Of a stretch of 64,000 bases of DNA, positions 50,694 to 59,101 are shown in pieces (position 1 is the first letter of the stretch; every line of letters starts with the position of its first letter). Location of the stretch: positions 44,270 through 108,269 of the forward strand of contig NZ_JANHLK010000021.1 in NCBI RefSeq assembly GCF_028682635.1, written 5' to 3'. The stretch is from Pseudomonas putida (GTDB lineage Bacteria; Pseudomonadota; Gammaproteobacteria; Pseudomonadales; Pseudomonadaceae). The translations under genes were made by a program, and so were the position numbers. The notes beneath the pieces are model-generated. The model saw only the letters and a list, made by a program, of their open reading frames with translations, made no database searches and was not told where the DNA came from.

Positions 50694-50821
50694 ATGAAGT
50701 TGCCCCTGGATTGATTGCGTTGCTGATCCTTGCACCCATGATACTGGCTATGGTCGTACAGTGTTACATAGCCCATAAATACACTGAACGCTTTGAGTCG
50801 TTTCTTACGAATTGTATCTAA
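50690..50821 (+). CDS. Small membrane protein ORF (43 aa), second of the pair
   Basis: GTG 50690 overlaps the upstream TGA. The product begins V-N-E-V-A-P and has a single hydrophobic segment at residues ~6-24 ('GLIALLILAPMILAMVV') with a short basic/polar tail ('HKYTERFESFLTNCI'). One TM helix plus charged tail is a common form of small stress or toxin-like membrane proteins. Translational coupling to the ORF at 50562 supports both being real. No known family. Confidence 0.5.
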   Translation: MNEVAPGLIALLILAPMILAMVVQCYIAHKYTERFESFLTNCI

Positions 50822-50849
50822 TTCTGTGTAAGCAGAAGGAATGTTCCAT

Positions 50850-51404
50850 TCAAGAATTTTCTGCCTCGGGCGCACGGAAGGCCTTGCTGTAGTAGCCGGA
50901 CTGGTCGAAACAGCAAACGTGCTTCTTGCCGGATGCAAGCATCTCGCAGGCATCACCCATTCGTTTTGCGCGCGTCTTGAGCTGCTTGGCTGAAGTAATC
51001 CAGTGTATCCAGTCGACTCGTGCGATGGTCGTCGTATTCTTCCAGACTTCACTAGCCTCGGGATTGGCTGCCAGTGCCTCCTGAAAATCTGCCGGGATGT
51101 CAGGCTCGGGTTCCTTCTTCACAGGGGTCAGCTCCAGTGTAACGACATCCCCAACGGCCGCGCCTGTGGCTTCGAGTAATTCTCTACTGACCTGCAGCCA
51201 ATGGCTCAGCTGACCATCCGGCTCAAGGGTTGCCTGGAAAGGGTGACCATTGATTGTGCCTTCAACGGTCGTCCTTCCTCGCCTCGGAAGCTGTTCACTT
51301 GCGTCTCTGGGCAGTACCAGGAACGCCCACGACGCATCATTTTCAGGCTTTGCCGGACGAAGAAGCGTTGCTTCGAATCGGGATTTCACATCGATTGTTG
51401 TCAT
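50850..51404 (-). CDS. DUF1905/YdeI-like protein (bacteriocin-protection fold)
   Basis: 184 aa. N-terminal half has DUF1905 features ('FEATLLRPAKPENDASWAFLVLPRDASEQLPRRGRTTVEGTINGHPFQATLEPDGQLSHWLQVSRELLEATGAAVGDVVTLEL'). The C-terminal half resembles the YdeI/OmpD-associated domain ('PADFQEALAANPEASEVWKNTTTIARVDWIHWITSAKQLKTRAKRMGDACEMLASGKKHVCCFD'). Both domains are commonly fused; molecular function is unclear. GGAGG precedes the ATG. Confidence 0.85.
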   Translation of the reverse strand: MTTIDVKSRFEATLLRPAKPENDASWAFLVLPRDASEQLPRRGRTTVEGTINGHPFQATLEPDGQLSHWLQVSRELLEATGAAVGDVVTLELTPVKKEPEPDIPADFQEALAANPEASEVWKNTTTIARVDWIHWITSAKQLKTRAKRMGDACEMLASGKKHVCCFDQSGYYSKAFRAPEAENS

Positions 51405-51499
51405 TGCAAATCCTCCAACTAATTCGCCTGGAAAAGGGGATAGATCAATCTAGTCGTATTTTTTCCCTGGCGAACGATTCCTTATCGGTAGATAAATCG

Positions 51500-51862
51500 T
51501 CAGGGCAGGCTCACCGTAATCAGGTAATCCCCGGACCTTACCGGCGCACCTGCGCCGTCCACTAATTGGTATTGCTGATCGTAATAGCGACCCTCATCCC
51601 TGTCCGCGAGCAGTTTAACCGTGATGTCGGCGGGAGCACTGGTCGGGTCGATGTGACGGACATTGACGACCGGGGTGCGACCTGTAGCGGGGCAGGTTTT
51701 CAGATGGAGAGTGGAATCTTTACCCACGCCCGGACTGCAGCCCCGTTCAACGATGCCGCCCTCGAAGCGGATCGAACCTGGGGCAGCAGGCGTGGCCGCC
51801 CAACATGTACCGTTCAATGCCAGGAAAATACTGACAGCAACAGGCAGGGACTTGAAGTTCAT
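51500..51862 (-). CDS. Exported type 1-fimbrial-subunit-like small protein
   Basis: 120 aa with a signal peptide (MNFKSLPVAVSIFLALNGTCWA-A). 'GSIRFEGGIVERGCS' with one Cys near the first strand and a second Cys near residue 57 ('KTCPATGR') fits the start of pilin-like subunits with one disulfide. The tail 'QYQLVDGAGAPVRSGDYLITVSLP' matches the last strand of fimbrial folds. No chaperone or usher gene is nearby, so it is an orphan. GGAG precedes the ATG. Confidence 0.7.
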   Translation of the reverse strand: MNFKSLPVAVSIFLALNGTCWAATPAAPGSIRFEGGIVERGCSPGVGKDSTLHLKTCPATGRTPVVNVRHIDPTSAPADITVKLLADRDEGRYYDQQYQLVDGAGAPVRSGDYLITVSLP

Positions 51863-51965
51863 GGCTCACACTCCTTCGGGTTGTAAGGTCGTCATTGCCG
51901 GACAGAACTTGAGGCATCAGGATAGTGCACATCTTTTTTCCACCGAGCCACTGTTAAGAAATCTC

Positions 51966-52493
51966 ATGCCTGCACACATTCGTCTGGCTGTACCCGCTGA
52001 TGCGCTGTTGTTGCCCCGCATTGAACGTTCCGCTGCCCAGGCATTCCGCTCGATCGATGGACTGGGTTGGCTTGCGGATGCCGCCACCCTGAGTGTCGAA
52101 CGCCATCGGCAGTTGATCGCGTTATCGACGTGTTGGGTGGCCGTGGATGCGCAAGGGCAGCCTCAAGGTTTCCTCAGCGCAGAACGCCATGGCAGCGATC
52201 TTCATATCGAGGAGTTGTCGGTCTGTCAGTCCATGCAGGGCCAGGGTTGGGGGCGAAAACTGGTTGAAACGGCGATGGACCATGCGCGATCGAACCAGCT
52301 GCGTTGCGTGACGCTGACGACCTTTACCCACGTGCCGTGGAATGCCCCCTTTTACCAGCGTCTTGGGTTCCTGGATAACGCCGGGGCTACTTTGGATGAG
52401 CGTTTGGCAGATATCCTGGCACAAGAGTATGCCCACGGATTTGAACCCGGTATGCGATGCGCCATGTCGTGGCGGGTGGCCCAAACCCGATAG
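51966..52493 (+). CDS. GNAT family N-acetyltransferase
   Basis: 175 aa. N-terminus 'MPAHIRLAVPADALLLPRIERSAAQAFRSIDGLGWLADA'; acetyl-CoA site 'IEELSVCQSMQGQGWGRKLVETAMDHARSNQLRCVTLTTF' (Q-G-x-G-x-G/R) and 'APFYQRLGFLDN'. The frame is open from 51663, but ATG 51966 starts the recognisable domain; the upstream portion lies antisense to the fimbrial-like gene. Confidence 0.85.
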   Translation: MPAHIRLAVPADALLLPRIERSAAQAFRSIDGLGWLADAATLSVERHRQLIALSTCWVAVDAQGQPQGFLSAERHGSDLHIEELSVCQSMQGQGWGRKLVETAMDHARSNQLRCVTLTTFTHVPWNAPFYQRLGFLDNAGATLDERLADILAQEYAHGFEPGMRCAMSWRVAQTR

Positions 52494-52557
52494 TGTTCAA
52501 TGGGCGACATTTCAAAGCGAATATCACCTTCCGGTAAATTGGTCACCGGCTGCCAGC

Positions 52558-52656
52558 GTAGGAGCGAGCTTGCTCGCGAAGGACGTCCAGGCAACGCGAT
52601 CATCCAGACAGCCCGCGTTATCGTTGACGTCCATCGCAAGCAAGCTTGCTCCTCCA
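52558..52656. repeat. REPIN
   Basis: GTAGGAGCGAGCTTGCTCGC and the imperfect partner GCAAGCAAGCTTGCTCCTCC flank ~58 nt with internal sequence similar to that of the triplicated REPINs (GACGTCCAGGC). Confidence 0.85.
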
Positions 52657-52776
52657 GGGGAGCACGGCTTGCCCGCGGTGGCGGCCTTGTTCGTCAGCGG
52701 CGCCATTTGCGCCACGTCGGCGCGCAAACCGTCGGTGCTATGATCTGGGCATCCATATCTCGCCAAGTGATCGCCC

Positions 52777-53622
52777 ATGGACCGCTTGTCTACCTTGTTG
52801 TCCCAGTTCGGCGTGCGTGCAAACCTGTTTTTCAACGGCAAGCTGTGCGGCCTGTCGTCCTACGACGGCGCTGAAGGGCGGGGTTATATCCACCTGCTGC
52901 AGGCGGGTAACGTCACCTTGCTGGGCCCCGATCGCAAGGACGTGCCGCTGACCCGGCCCAGCCTGATTTTCCTGCCGCGGCCCAGCCGGCATCAACTGTT
53001 TGCCAGTGAGTCCGAGGGCGCTCAACTGTTGTGTGCGTCCATGGCGTTCGAGGGCGGGGTCGATAATCCGTTGTCGGCATCTTTACCCGATTGCCTGGTG
53101 CTGTCTCTCGATGAGCTGCCCATGCTGGCCGACATATTGAAATGGATGTTCGGCGAGGCGGCGGATGTGCATTGTGGCAGGGAGGCCGTGTTGGAGCGTT
53201 TGTTCGAACTGCTGATCATCCTACTGTTTCGGCATCTGCTGGATCACCACCAGTTGCGGACCGGAATGATGGCGGGCCTGGCCGATTCGCGGCTGGCGCG
53301 CTCTCTGGTGCAGATTCACAACGCGCCTGAGCGTGCCTGGTCGATTGCGCAATTGGCGAGCGAGTCGAACATGTCCCGCGCGGCCTACGCCGTGCATTTC
53401 CGGGAGGTGATCGGGCAGACGCCTGCCGAGTATCTGTTGAGTTGGCGCATCAGCCTGGCGCAGAAGCGTCTGCGGGAAGGGCGGTCGATAACGCTGATCG
53501 CCGCCGAAGTCGGCTATGAAAGCCCTTCGGCACTGGCCCGCGCGTTTCGACGCAAGACGGGTTACAGCCCGCGGGACTGGATGAAAGATCTGACGGGAGA
53601 AGATGATGGGGCAATGGCCTGA
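52777..53622 (+). CDS. AraC-family regulator with cupin_6-type N-terminal domain
   Basis: 281 aa. N-terminal sensing domain 'RLSTLLSQFGVRANLFFNGKLCGLSSYDG...GYIHLLQAGNVTLL...RPSLIFLPRPSRHQL' is of the cupin_6/AraC binding type. Two HTH motifs in the C-terminus: 'WSIAQLASESNMSRAAYAVHFREVIGQTPAEYLLSWRISLAQKRLREG' and 'ITLIAAEVGYESPSALARAFRRKTGYSPRDW'. It is convergent with the DUF417 gene and probably regulates it or nearby operons. Its last codons take part in a strong hairpin. Confidence 0.92.
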   Translation: MDRLSTLLSQFGVRANLFFNGKLCGLSSYDGAEGRGYIHLLQAGNVTLLGPDRKDVPLTRPSLIFLPRPSRHQLFASESEGAQLLCASMAFEGGVDNPLSASLPDCLVLSLDELPMLADILKWMFGEAADVHCGREAVLERLFELLIILLFRHLLDHHQLRTGMMAGLADSRLARSLVQIHNAPERAWSIAQLASESNMSRAAYAVHFREVIGQTPAEYLLSWRISLAQKRLREGRSITLIAAEVGYESPSALARAFRRKTGYSPRDWMKDLTGEDDGAMA

Positions 53623-53649
53623 AAGCGTCGAACTGCTTCAGGCCATTGC
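53611..53649. terminator. Perfect 13-bp-stem terminator overlapping the AraC stop
   Basis: GCAATGGCCTGAA, a 13-nt loop, and TTCAGGCCATTGC form a perfect stem between convergent genes; the stem begins inside the last codons of the AraC gene. Confidence 0.8.
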
Positions 53650-53668
53650 GGGAGGTCGATCATCGGGT

Positions 53669-54178
53669 TTAACGGCTTTGCAATTTGATCAGGGAATGGC
53701 CAGCGACGAATATCGAAGCGGCCAGCAAGCCGATGTCCTTGAGAAGAAACTGGCCCGGCGCAACCGTGATGGCGGGAAAACCGAGGCCGGGTTCGATCAC
53801 GCCGGGGGTCGAGAACATGAAGCTCAAGGTGGTGAAGAACAGCCCGGCGGACAGCGCGCCACCGATCAACGACAGCTTGGGTGACAGCAAGCGACCTGCA
53901 ATCAGGACACCGATCGAGACCTCCAGAACGCCAAGCAGGCTTGCGAAGGTATCGACGCTGAAGATGTCATAGACCCAACCCAGGAAAGGGCTGTTGCTCA
54001 CCAGCGGAACCAGCCCGACGGCTTCGTAGTGGGTGAACTTCATCCCGCCGAACCAGAAGTAAATGACGGCGAGGGCAAAGTAGGCACCGTAGCTACCCAC
54101 CGCCATGGTTTTGATCCCGAGCGTTGAAGGGATTTGGGCGTTGTGGGTTCTGTTGTTGTCGATGCTTAAGGTTTTCAT
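53669..54178 (-). CDS. DUF417 (YkgB/RclC-like) inner-membrane protein
   Basis: 169 aa with four hydrophobic segments. 'YGAYFALAVIYFWFGGMKFTHYEAVGLVPLVSNSPFLGWVYDIFSV' is the typical DUF417 segment (F-W-x-G-x-x-K-F-T-x-Y-E-A); 'LLGVLEVSIGVLIAGRLLSPKLSLIGGALSAGLFFTTLSFMFSTPG' follows. In E. coli a relative, RclC, is part of a reactive-chlorine response. ATG 54178 is used; the frame extends 6 nt to a TTG. Regulated possibly by the adjacent AraC protein, as in rcl operons. Confidence 0.88.
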   Translation of the reverse strand: MKTLSIDNNRTHNAQIPSTLGIKTMAVGSYGAYFALAVIYFWFGGMKFTHYEAVGLVPLVSNSPFLGWVYDIFSVDTFASLLGVLEVSIGVLIAGRLLSPKLSLIGGALSAGLFFTTLSFMFSTPGVIEPGLGFPAITVAPGQFLLKDIGLLAASIFVAGHSLIKLQSR

Positions 54179-54317
54179 GATCAAGGCTTCCAGGAGTGTG
54201 GTGAGGAACGCTAATCAGCAACCCGGCGCGGTGTGCGTTGGGAGTGGAGCCAGTGTTGCCTTTGCGTGCACACTCGTGGCGTCTGAACGTATTGCGTTCA
54301 GTGCAGATCGTCTTGAC

Positions 54318-54461
54318 TCATTGCAGGTCTTGAAAGAGCAGGCGCTGTGAAAGAACGTCGATGAACACCCGGATTCGGGCCGGAACATGATCGCCAGCCG
54401 CCCTGAGCGCGTAAATGCCAGAGGTGCTCGGAGCGGAAAACTCCTGCAGCACCGGTAAATG
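54318..54461 (-). pseudogene. LysR effector-domain C-terminal remnant
   Basis: The minus strand encodes 'LPVLQEFSAPSTSGIYALRAAGDHVPARIRVFIDVLSQRLLFQDLQ' and then TGA (54318-54320). 'YALR...PARIRVFIDVL' is the normal end of LysR regulators. The rest of the gene is gone, cut at the TetR gene end. It sits in the 290-nt gap before the DUF417 gene, which may once have had a different regulator. Confidence 0.7.
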
Positions 54462-54467
54462 GCTTCA

Positions 54468-55154
54468 TCAATCGCCAGCCTGCAACGCACCCTGGAGGGC
54501 ACCCATGACCATGTCATGCAGCAGCTTGCGGCGTGCTGCCTTGCTTGGCTGAGACTCTCCAACCCAGCCCGGCAGTTGGTTGAGCAGGGAAACGATGCCG
54601 CTCAAGCTGGCGCGCCGGCTGACGCTCACCGGTATACCGGTGAGCTGCTCTATCGTACCCACCAGGTGTTCCTCGTAGCGCCGACGCAAGGCCAGGATCG
54701 AGGCACGCTGTTCGTTGCTCAGACAATGGAGGTCATACTCCGCCAAGCGGAAATGCGCCCCCATACGATCATGCAACAGCAGGTGCGACTCAAGCAGAGC
54801 GTGCAGTCGTACAGCAGGTGCGGATTTGCGACGGTTCACCAGGCCTGCGCCATGCAGCAACTGTTCGTAGAGTTCCTCGATCAATTCGAACAGCAGGGCC
54901 TCCTTGCTATCGATGTGGTTGTAAACGGAGCCGACCTTTATTCCCAGGCAAGCGGCCAGGTCGCGCATGCTGACCCGACTGAAGCCACATCTGGCAAATA
55001 GCTCGAGGGCTTTTTGCCGGGTTTGCAGGTAGCGCGAGGGGTGAGTTTGTTCGATGGGCCCTGCCAAAAGAGTCGACGGGCCGGCACGGCGGGCCGTAAA
55101 CAGCCGGGACGCAGTCATGGAATCGATACCTCCATCGTGGCTCATCGATTTCAT
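54468..55154 (-). CDS. TetR-family regulator coupled to the chemoreceptor gene
   Basis: 228 aa. HTH 'TRQKALELFARCGFSRVSMRDLAACLGIKVGSVYNHIDSKEALLFELIEELYEQLL' with the conserved YxHxxSKE variant. The N-terminal 40 residues precede the HTH. The C-terminal ligand domain includes 'LHALLESHLLLHDRMGAHFRLAEYDLHCL', like TetR_C_33/KstR2-type regulators of fatty- or steroid-acid degradation. Its ATG overlaps the chemoreceptor stop (ATATGA), so the two are probably co-translated. Next to acyl-CoA genes, it may regulate those. Confidence 0.88.
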   Translation of the reverse strand: MKSMSHDGGIDSMTASRLFTARRAGPSTLLAGPIEQTHPSRYLQTRQKALELFARCGFSRVSMRDLAACLGIKVGSVYNHIDSKEALLFELIEELYEQLLHGAGLVNRRKSAPAVRLHALLESHLLLHDRMGAHFRLAEYDLHCLSNEQRASILALRRRYEEHLVGTIEQLTGIPVSVSRRASLSGIVSLLNQLPGWVGESQPSKAARRKLLHDMVMGALQGALQAGD

Positions 55155-56779
55155 ATGCGAAACTGACCCAATAACCGATTGAGCTGGTCCGCCATTTGGC
55201 CCAATTTCTGGCTGGCCTCGTTGGACTGGTCTGCTGCCAGGGCATTCTCGAGGGCCAGCGAGGTGGCGTGGGTGACATTCTGGTTGATGTCCTCGACCAC
55301 GTGGGACTGCTCCAGGGTGGCACTGGCAATTGAGGCATTCAGTTCAGTGAGATTGCGCAGTGCGCTAATGACCTGGTGCAGGCTTTCGCCGGTCTCGCGG
55401 GCCTGTTCCACGGTTTGCTGAGCGGCCTGGCTGCTGGCATTGATGACCTTCACCGCCGCTTCCGAGTTGCCCTGCAGGCGTTCGATCATGACCTGAATCT
55501 GTGCGGTGGACTGCTGGGTGCGCTGGGCCAGCAGGCGCACTTCGTCTGCCACCACGGCGAAGCCACGACCCTGTTCGCCGGCGCGCGCCGCCTCAATGGC
55601 GGCATTCAGCGCCAGCAGGTTGGTCTGCTCGGCGATGGCGCGGATCACTTCCAGCACGCTGCCGATCTGGGTGCTTTCCTGGGCCAGGCTCTGAATCACT
55701 TCCACAGCCTGGCCGATGGTCTCGGACAACTGGTCGATCTGGCGCAGGCTGCTGTCGATATTGTGCTGGCCCTTGCAGGCCTGCTCATCGGCCCGGCGTA
55801 CTTCGTTGGCGGCGTGCTCGGCGTTCCTCGCCACTTCCTGCACAGCATGGGAAACCTCGTGAATGGCGGTGGCCACCAGTTCCATTTGCTGTGATTGCTG
55901 TTGGCATTGGCGCTGGTTATTGCCGGCAATCTCTGCGAGCGATTGCGAGGCCTGGTCCAGGCCGCCAGCGGTCTGCATGGACTGACCGATCACAGTGCAC
56001 AGCTTGCTGGTGAACGCGTTGAAGTGGCCGCTCAGCGCGGTCACTTCATCGCGCCAGCGACTGTCCAGGTTGTGGGTCAGGTCGGCTTCGCTGCTGGCGA
56101 TGTTCTCCATTGCGTTGACCACCTGTGCCAATGGCGAGGCAATGCTGCGGGCAATCAGCAGGATCAGCGCGCTGAGCACCAGGGTGATCGTCAGCAGAAT
56201 GATGAAGGCCTGTATCAACTGGCGGCGGAACTCGACTTGCACGTCGTCGATGTAGATGCCCGAGCCCACGATCCAGCCCCAAGGCTTGAACAGTTCGACG
56301 TAGGAAACCTTCTCCACCGGCGCGTCGGAGCCCGGTTTTGGCCAACGGTAGCGCACCAGGCCGGAGCCGTCGCGTACGGCCACGGTAACCATCTCGTCGA
56401 ACAGTGCCTTGCCATCAGGGTCGCGAGTGCCGGCCATGCGCTTGCCCTCAAGCTTGCCATTGGGGTGCATGACCAGGCGTGTGTCGAGGTCTTCGATCCA
56501 GAAGTAGTCCTCGCGGTCGTAGCGCAGGTCGCGTATGACCGCGCTGGCCTGTTGTTGCGCCTGCTCACGAGTGAGGCCGTGGCCTTCCAGGCTCTGGAAA
56601 TGGCGCAGGATGCCGCTGGCGGTCTCGACCACATGACGGGTTTTCAGCGCCTTGGCCGCATAGAGGTCGTCATGGTTCTGCTTGAGCATCAGGCCAGCGA
56701 GAATCAGCAGCATCAGGATGGATGTCAGCAGGATCAACCACAGGCGGCGGCTGATGGGAATATTACGCAGGCCGAGCAT
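55151..56779 (-). CDS. Methyl-accepting chemotaxis protein with sCache domain
   Basis: 542 aa. TM1 'LWLILLTSILMLLILAGLML', a periplasmic sCache_2-type domain with 'EDYFWIEDLDTRLVMHPNGKLEGKRMAGTRDPDGKALFDEMVTVA' and 'SYVELFKPWGWIVGSGIYIDDV', TM2 'AFIILLTITLVLSALILLIA', a HAMP segment, and the signalling domain with 'EVIRAIAEQTNLLALNAAIEAARAGEQGRGFAVVADEVRLLAQRT'. sCache_2 receptors often sense C2/C3 carboxylates. Start ATG 56779 has CGGAG upstream. Lies 64 nt beyond the acyl-CoA dehydrogenase stop and could share its transcript. Confidence 0.93.
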   Translation of the reverse strand: MLGLRNIPISRRLWLILLTSILMLLILAGLMLKQNHDDLYAAKALKTRHVVETASGILRHFQSLEGHGLTREQAQQQASAVIRDLRYDREDYFWIEDLDTRLVMHPNGKLEGKRMAGTRDPDGKALFDEMVTVAVRDGSGLVRYRWPKPGSDAPVEKVSYVELFKPWGWIVGSGIYIDDVQVEFRRQLIQAFIILLTITLVLSALILLIARSIASPLAQVVNAMENIASSEADLTHNLDSRWRDEVTALSGHFNAFTSKLCTVIGQSMQTAGGLDQASQSLAEIAGNNQRQCQQQSQQMELVATAIHEVSHAVQEVARNAEHAANEVRRADEQACKGQHNIDSSLRQIDQLSETIGQAVEVIQSLAQESTQIGSVLEVIRAIAEQTNLLALNAAIEAARAGEQGRGFAVVADEVRLLAQRTQQSTAQIQVMIERLQGNSEAAVKVINASSQAAQQTVEQARETGESLHQVISALRNLTELNASIASATLEQSHVVEDINQNVTHATSLALENALAADQSNEASQKLGQMADQLNRLLGQFRI

Positions 56780-56843
56780 GGGCAACTCCGGAAGGCGGGC
56801 AGAAAAGGGGGCGGCCGCACGCGGGGAGCGTCCGGCCAAGGGC

Positions 56844-57995
56844 TCAGAGCGCGTAGTGGGCCAGTTCACGAGCGATCAGCAGGCGCTGGACCTCGCTGGT
56901 GCCTTCGTAGATCTGGGTAATGCGTGCATCGCGGTAGTAGCGCTCCACCGGGTAATCCTCCAGGTAGCCATAACCGCCATGGATCTGCAGGGCGCTGGAG
57001 CACACGCGCTCCGCCATTTCCGAGGCGAACAGCTTGGCCTGTGAAGCTTCTGACAAGCACGGTTGCCCGGCACTTTTCAGGCGAGCGGCATGCAGCACCA
57101 GCAGGCGGGTAGCATTGAGCCGGGTGTGCATATCAGCGAGCAGGTTGGACACGCTCTGGTGTTCGATGATCGGCTTGCCGAACTGGATGCGTTCGCGGGC
57201 GTACCCCAATGCGGCCTCGAAGGCGGCGCGGGCAATGCCCAAGGCCTGGGCGGCGATACCGATGCGACCGCCTTCCAGGTTCGACAGGGCGATGGCCAGG
57301 CCCTTGCCGCGTTCGCCCAGCAGATTGGCCTCGGGGATAGAGCAGTTGTTCAGGGTCACCGCGCAGGTATCGGAGGCCTTGATACCCATCTTGTGTTCGC
57401 TGCGGTCAACCACGAATCCGGGATTGTCAGTCGGCACCAGGAAGGCCGACAGGCCCTTCTTGCCCAGTTGCGCATCGGTGACGGCAAAGACAATGGCCAG
57501 CCTGGCGCGCTTGCCGTTGCTGACGAACTGCTTGGCGCCGTTGATGACCCATTGGCCGTCGCGCAATTCGGCGCGAGTACGCAGGTTGTGGGCTTCGGTG
57601 CCGGCCTGTGGCTCGGTCAGGCAGAAGCAGCCAATGGCCTGGCCGCTGGCCAAAAGCGGCAGCCAGTCGTCTTGCTGGGATGGGCTGCCATATTTCAGCA
57701 GAGGACCACAGCCGACCGAATTGTGGATGCTCATCAATGCCCCGAGGGCACCGTCGCCGGCCGAAATTTCCTCTACGGCCAGGGCGTAGGCCACATAGTC
57801 GGTGTAGCTGCCACCCCAGGTGTCCGGCACCACCATGCCCAGCAGGCCCAGTTCACCCATCTGCGCTACCACGGCGTCATCGATCCAGCCGGCCTTTTCC
57901 CAGCCTTGGGCAAACGGGCCGACTTCGCTGCGGGCGAAGTCGCGTGCCATGTCGCGGATCATGCGTTGTTCTTCGGTCAATTCGATATCGTGCAT
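56844..57995 (-). CDS. Acyl-CoA dehydrogenase (isobutyryl-CoA dehydrogenase type)
   Basis: 383 aa. 'ELTEEQRMIRDMARDFARSEVGPFAQGWEKAGWIDDAVVAQMGELGLLGMVVPDTWGG' is the helical N-terminus; 'CFCLTEPQAGTEAHNLRTRAELRDGQWVINGAKQFVSNG' the FAD site. The end 'LQIHGGYGYLEDYPVERYYRDARITQIYEGTSEVQRLLIAREL' contains the catalytic Glu (Y-E-G-T-S-E). AGGAG is 7 nt before ATG 57995; the open frame to 58316 overlaps the upstream gene. In a cluster with 3-hydroxyisobutyryl-CoA hydrolase, MmsB and MmsA, it probably oxidises isobutyryl-CoA in valine breakdown. Confidence 0.9.
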   Translation of the reverse strand: MHDIELTEEQRMIRDMARDFARSEVGPFAQGWEKAGWIDDAVVAQMGELGLLGMVVPDTWGGSYTDYVAYALAVEEISAGDGALGALMSIHNSVGCGPLLKYGSPSQQDDWLPLLASGQAIGCFCLTEPQAGTEAHNLRTRAELRDGQWVINGAKQFVSNGKRARLAIVFAVTDAQLGKKGLSAFLVPTDNPGFVVDRSEHKMGIKASDTCAVTLNNCSIPEANLLGERGKGLAIALSNLEGGRIGIAAQALGIARAAFEAALGYARERIQFGKPIIEHQSVSNLLADMHTRLNATRLLVLHAARLKSAGQPCLSEASQAKLFASEMAERVCSSALQIHGGYGYLEDYPVERYYRDARITQIYEGTSEVQRLLIARELAHYAL

Positions 57996-58012
57996 TGCGA
58001 GTCTCCTGCCGA

Positions 58013-59101
58013 TCAGGCGGTACGAAGGGGTTTGCCAGCGGCCGGGCGAAAGCCGCTGAAGAAGGCCTGCACCCGCGCAGGTACCAGCTCCGCCAGGGTT
58101 GGCGGGTTCCAGCGTGGGGTCTTGTCCTTGTCGATGATCAGGGCGCGCACCCCCTCCATCAGGTCGCCCTTGTCGAACCACTGATAGTCCAGGTGCAGTT
58201 CCAGGGAAAAACAGTCGGCCAGGCTCAGGTACCGACCGCGACGCAACAGCTCCAGCGTCGTCGCCATTGCCAGCGGCGAGCGGCTGTCGAGCAGCTCGAC
58301 CGTCTGTTCGGCCCACTCGCGTAGCTCGGGACGCTGCTCGCGCTGCAGGGCGTTGCGAATCGCCGGCACATCAGGCAGGGCGAAGTATTCATCGATCACC
58401 TGGCGATAGGCCTTGAGTTCCGATCCGGCAATGCGCTCGGTGGCCAGGCTGGCGAGCAGGTCTTGCAGGTCTTCGTCGGGCGCACGGGTCCAGTTCAGAT
58501 GATCCAGGGCGGCATCCAGTTCGACCAGCCGCTCGCTGGGCAGACAGTAGTCGGCCAGGTTGGCATAGAGCGCATCGGCGGCACGTACCTGGCAGCCCGT
58601 AACCCCCAGATAGATACCCAGCTCACCCGGAAGGCGCGGCAGGAAATAGCTGCCGCCGACATCGGGGAAAAAGCCGATGCCGACTTCCGGCATGCCCATC
58701 CGCGTGCGCTCCGTGATCACCCTCAGCGAGGCAGCCTGCGCCAGGCCCATGCCGCCGCCGAGGACAAAACCGTCCAGCAGCGCCAGCACCGGTTTGGAAT
58801 AGCCATGCAGGTACTCGTCGAGGGCGTACTCTTCCTCGAGGAACAGCTCGTGCAGGTTGTCCCCGGCCTTGTGACTGTCATACAGCATGCGGATGTCGCC
58901 GCCGGCGCAGAAGGCTTTTTCCCCGGCGCCACGGATGGTCACGGCGACAATCTCCGGGTCCTGTTCCCAGACCCACAGGTGCCGGCATAGCAGTGTCACC
59001 ATGGGCAGGTCCAGGGTGTTCAACGCGCCTGGTCGATTCAGCGTCAGGTGACCGATTCGATTGCGCACACTGGCCAGCACTGGTGCTTGCTGCTCGTTCA
59101 T
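58013..59101 (-). CDS. 3-hydroxyisobutyryl-CoA hydrolase (crotonase superfamily)
   Basis: 362 aa, longer than ordinary enoyl-CoA hydratases and typical of HIBCH. 'NRIGHLTLNRPGALNTLDLPMVTLLCRHLWVWEQDPEIVAVTIRGAGEKAFCAGGDIRML' is the oxyanion region; 'GYSKPVLALLDGFVLGGGMGLAQAASLRVITERTRMGMPEVGIGFFPDVGGSYFLPRLPGELGIYLGVTG' carries the characteristic E and D. 'SLADCFSLELHLDYQWFDKGDLMEGVRALIIDKDKTPRWNPPTL' is the family C-terminus. It releases 3-hydroxyisobutyrate for MmsB. Its ATG overlaps the mmsB stop as ATGA. Confidence 0.88.
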   Translation of the reverse strand: MNEQQAPVLASVRNRIGHLTLNRPGALNTLDLPMVTLLCRHLWVWEQDPEIVAVTIRGAGEKAFCAGGDIRMLYDSHKAGDNLHELFLEEEYALDEYLHGYSKPVLALLDGFVLGGGMGLAQAASLRVITERTRMGMPEVGIGFFPDVGGSYFLPRLPGELGIYLGVTGCQVRAADALYANLADYCLPSERLVELDAALDHLNWTRAPDEDLQDLLASLATERIAGSELKAYRQVIDEYFALPDVPAIRNALQREQRPELREWAEQTVELLDSRSPLAMATTLELLRRGRYLSLADCFSLELHLDYQWFDKGDLMEGVRALIIDKDKTPRWNPPTLAELVPARVQAFFSGFRPAAGKPLRTA

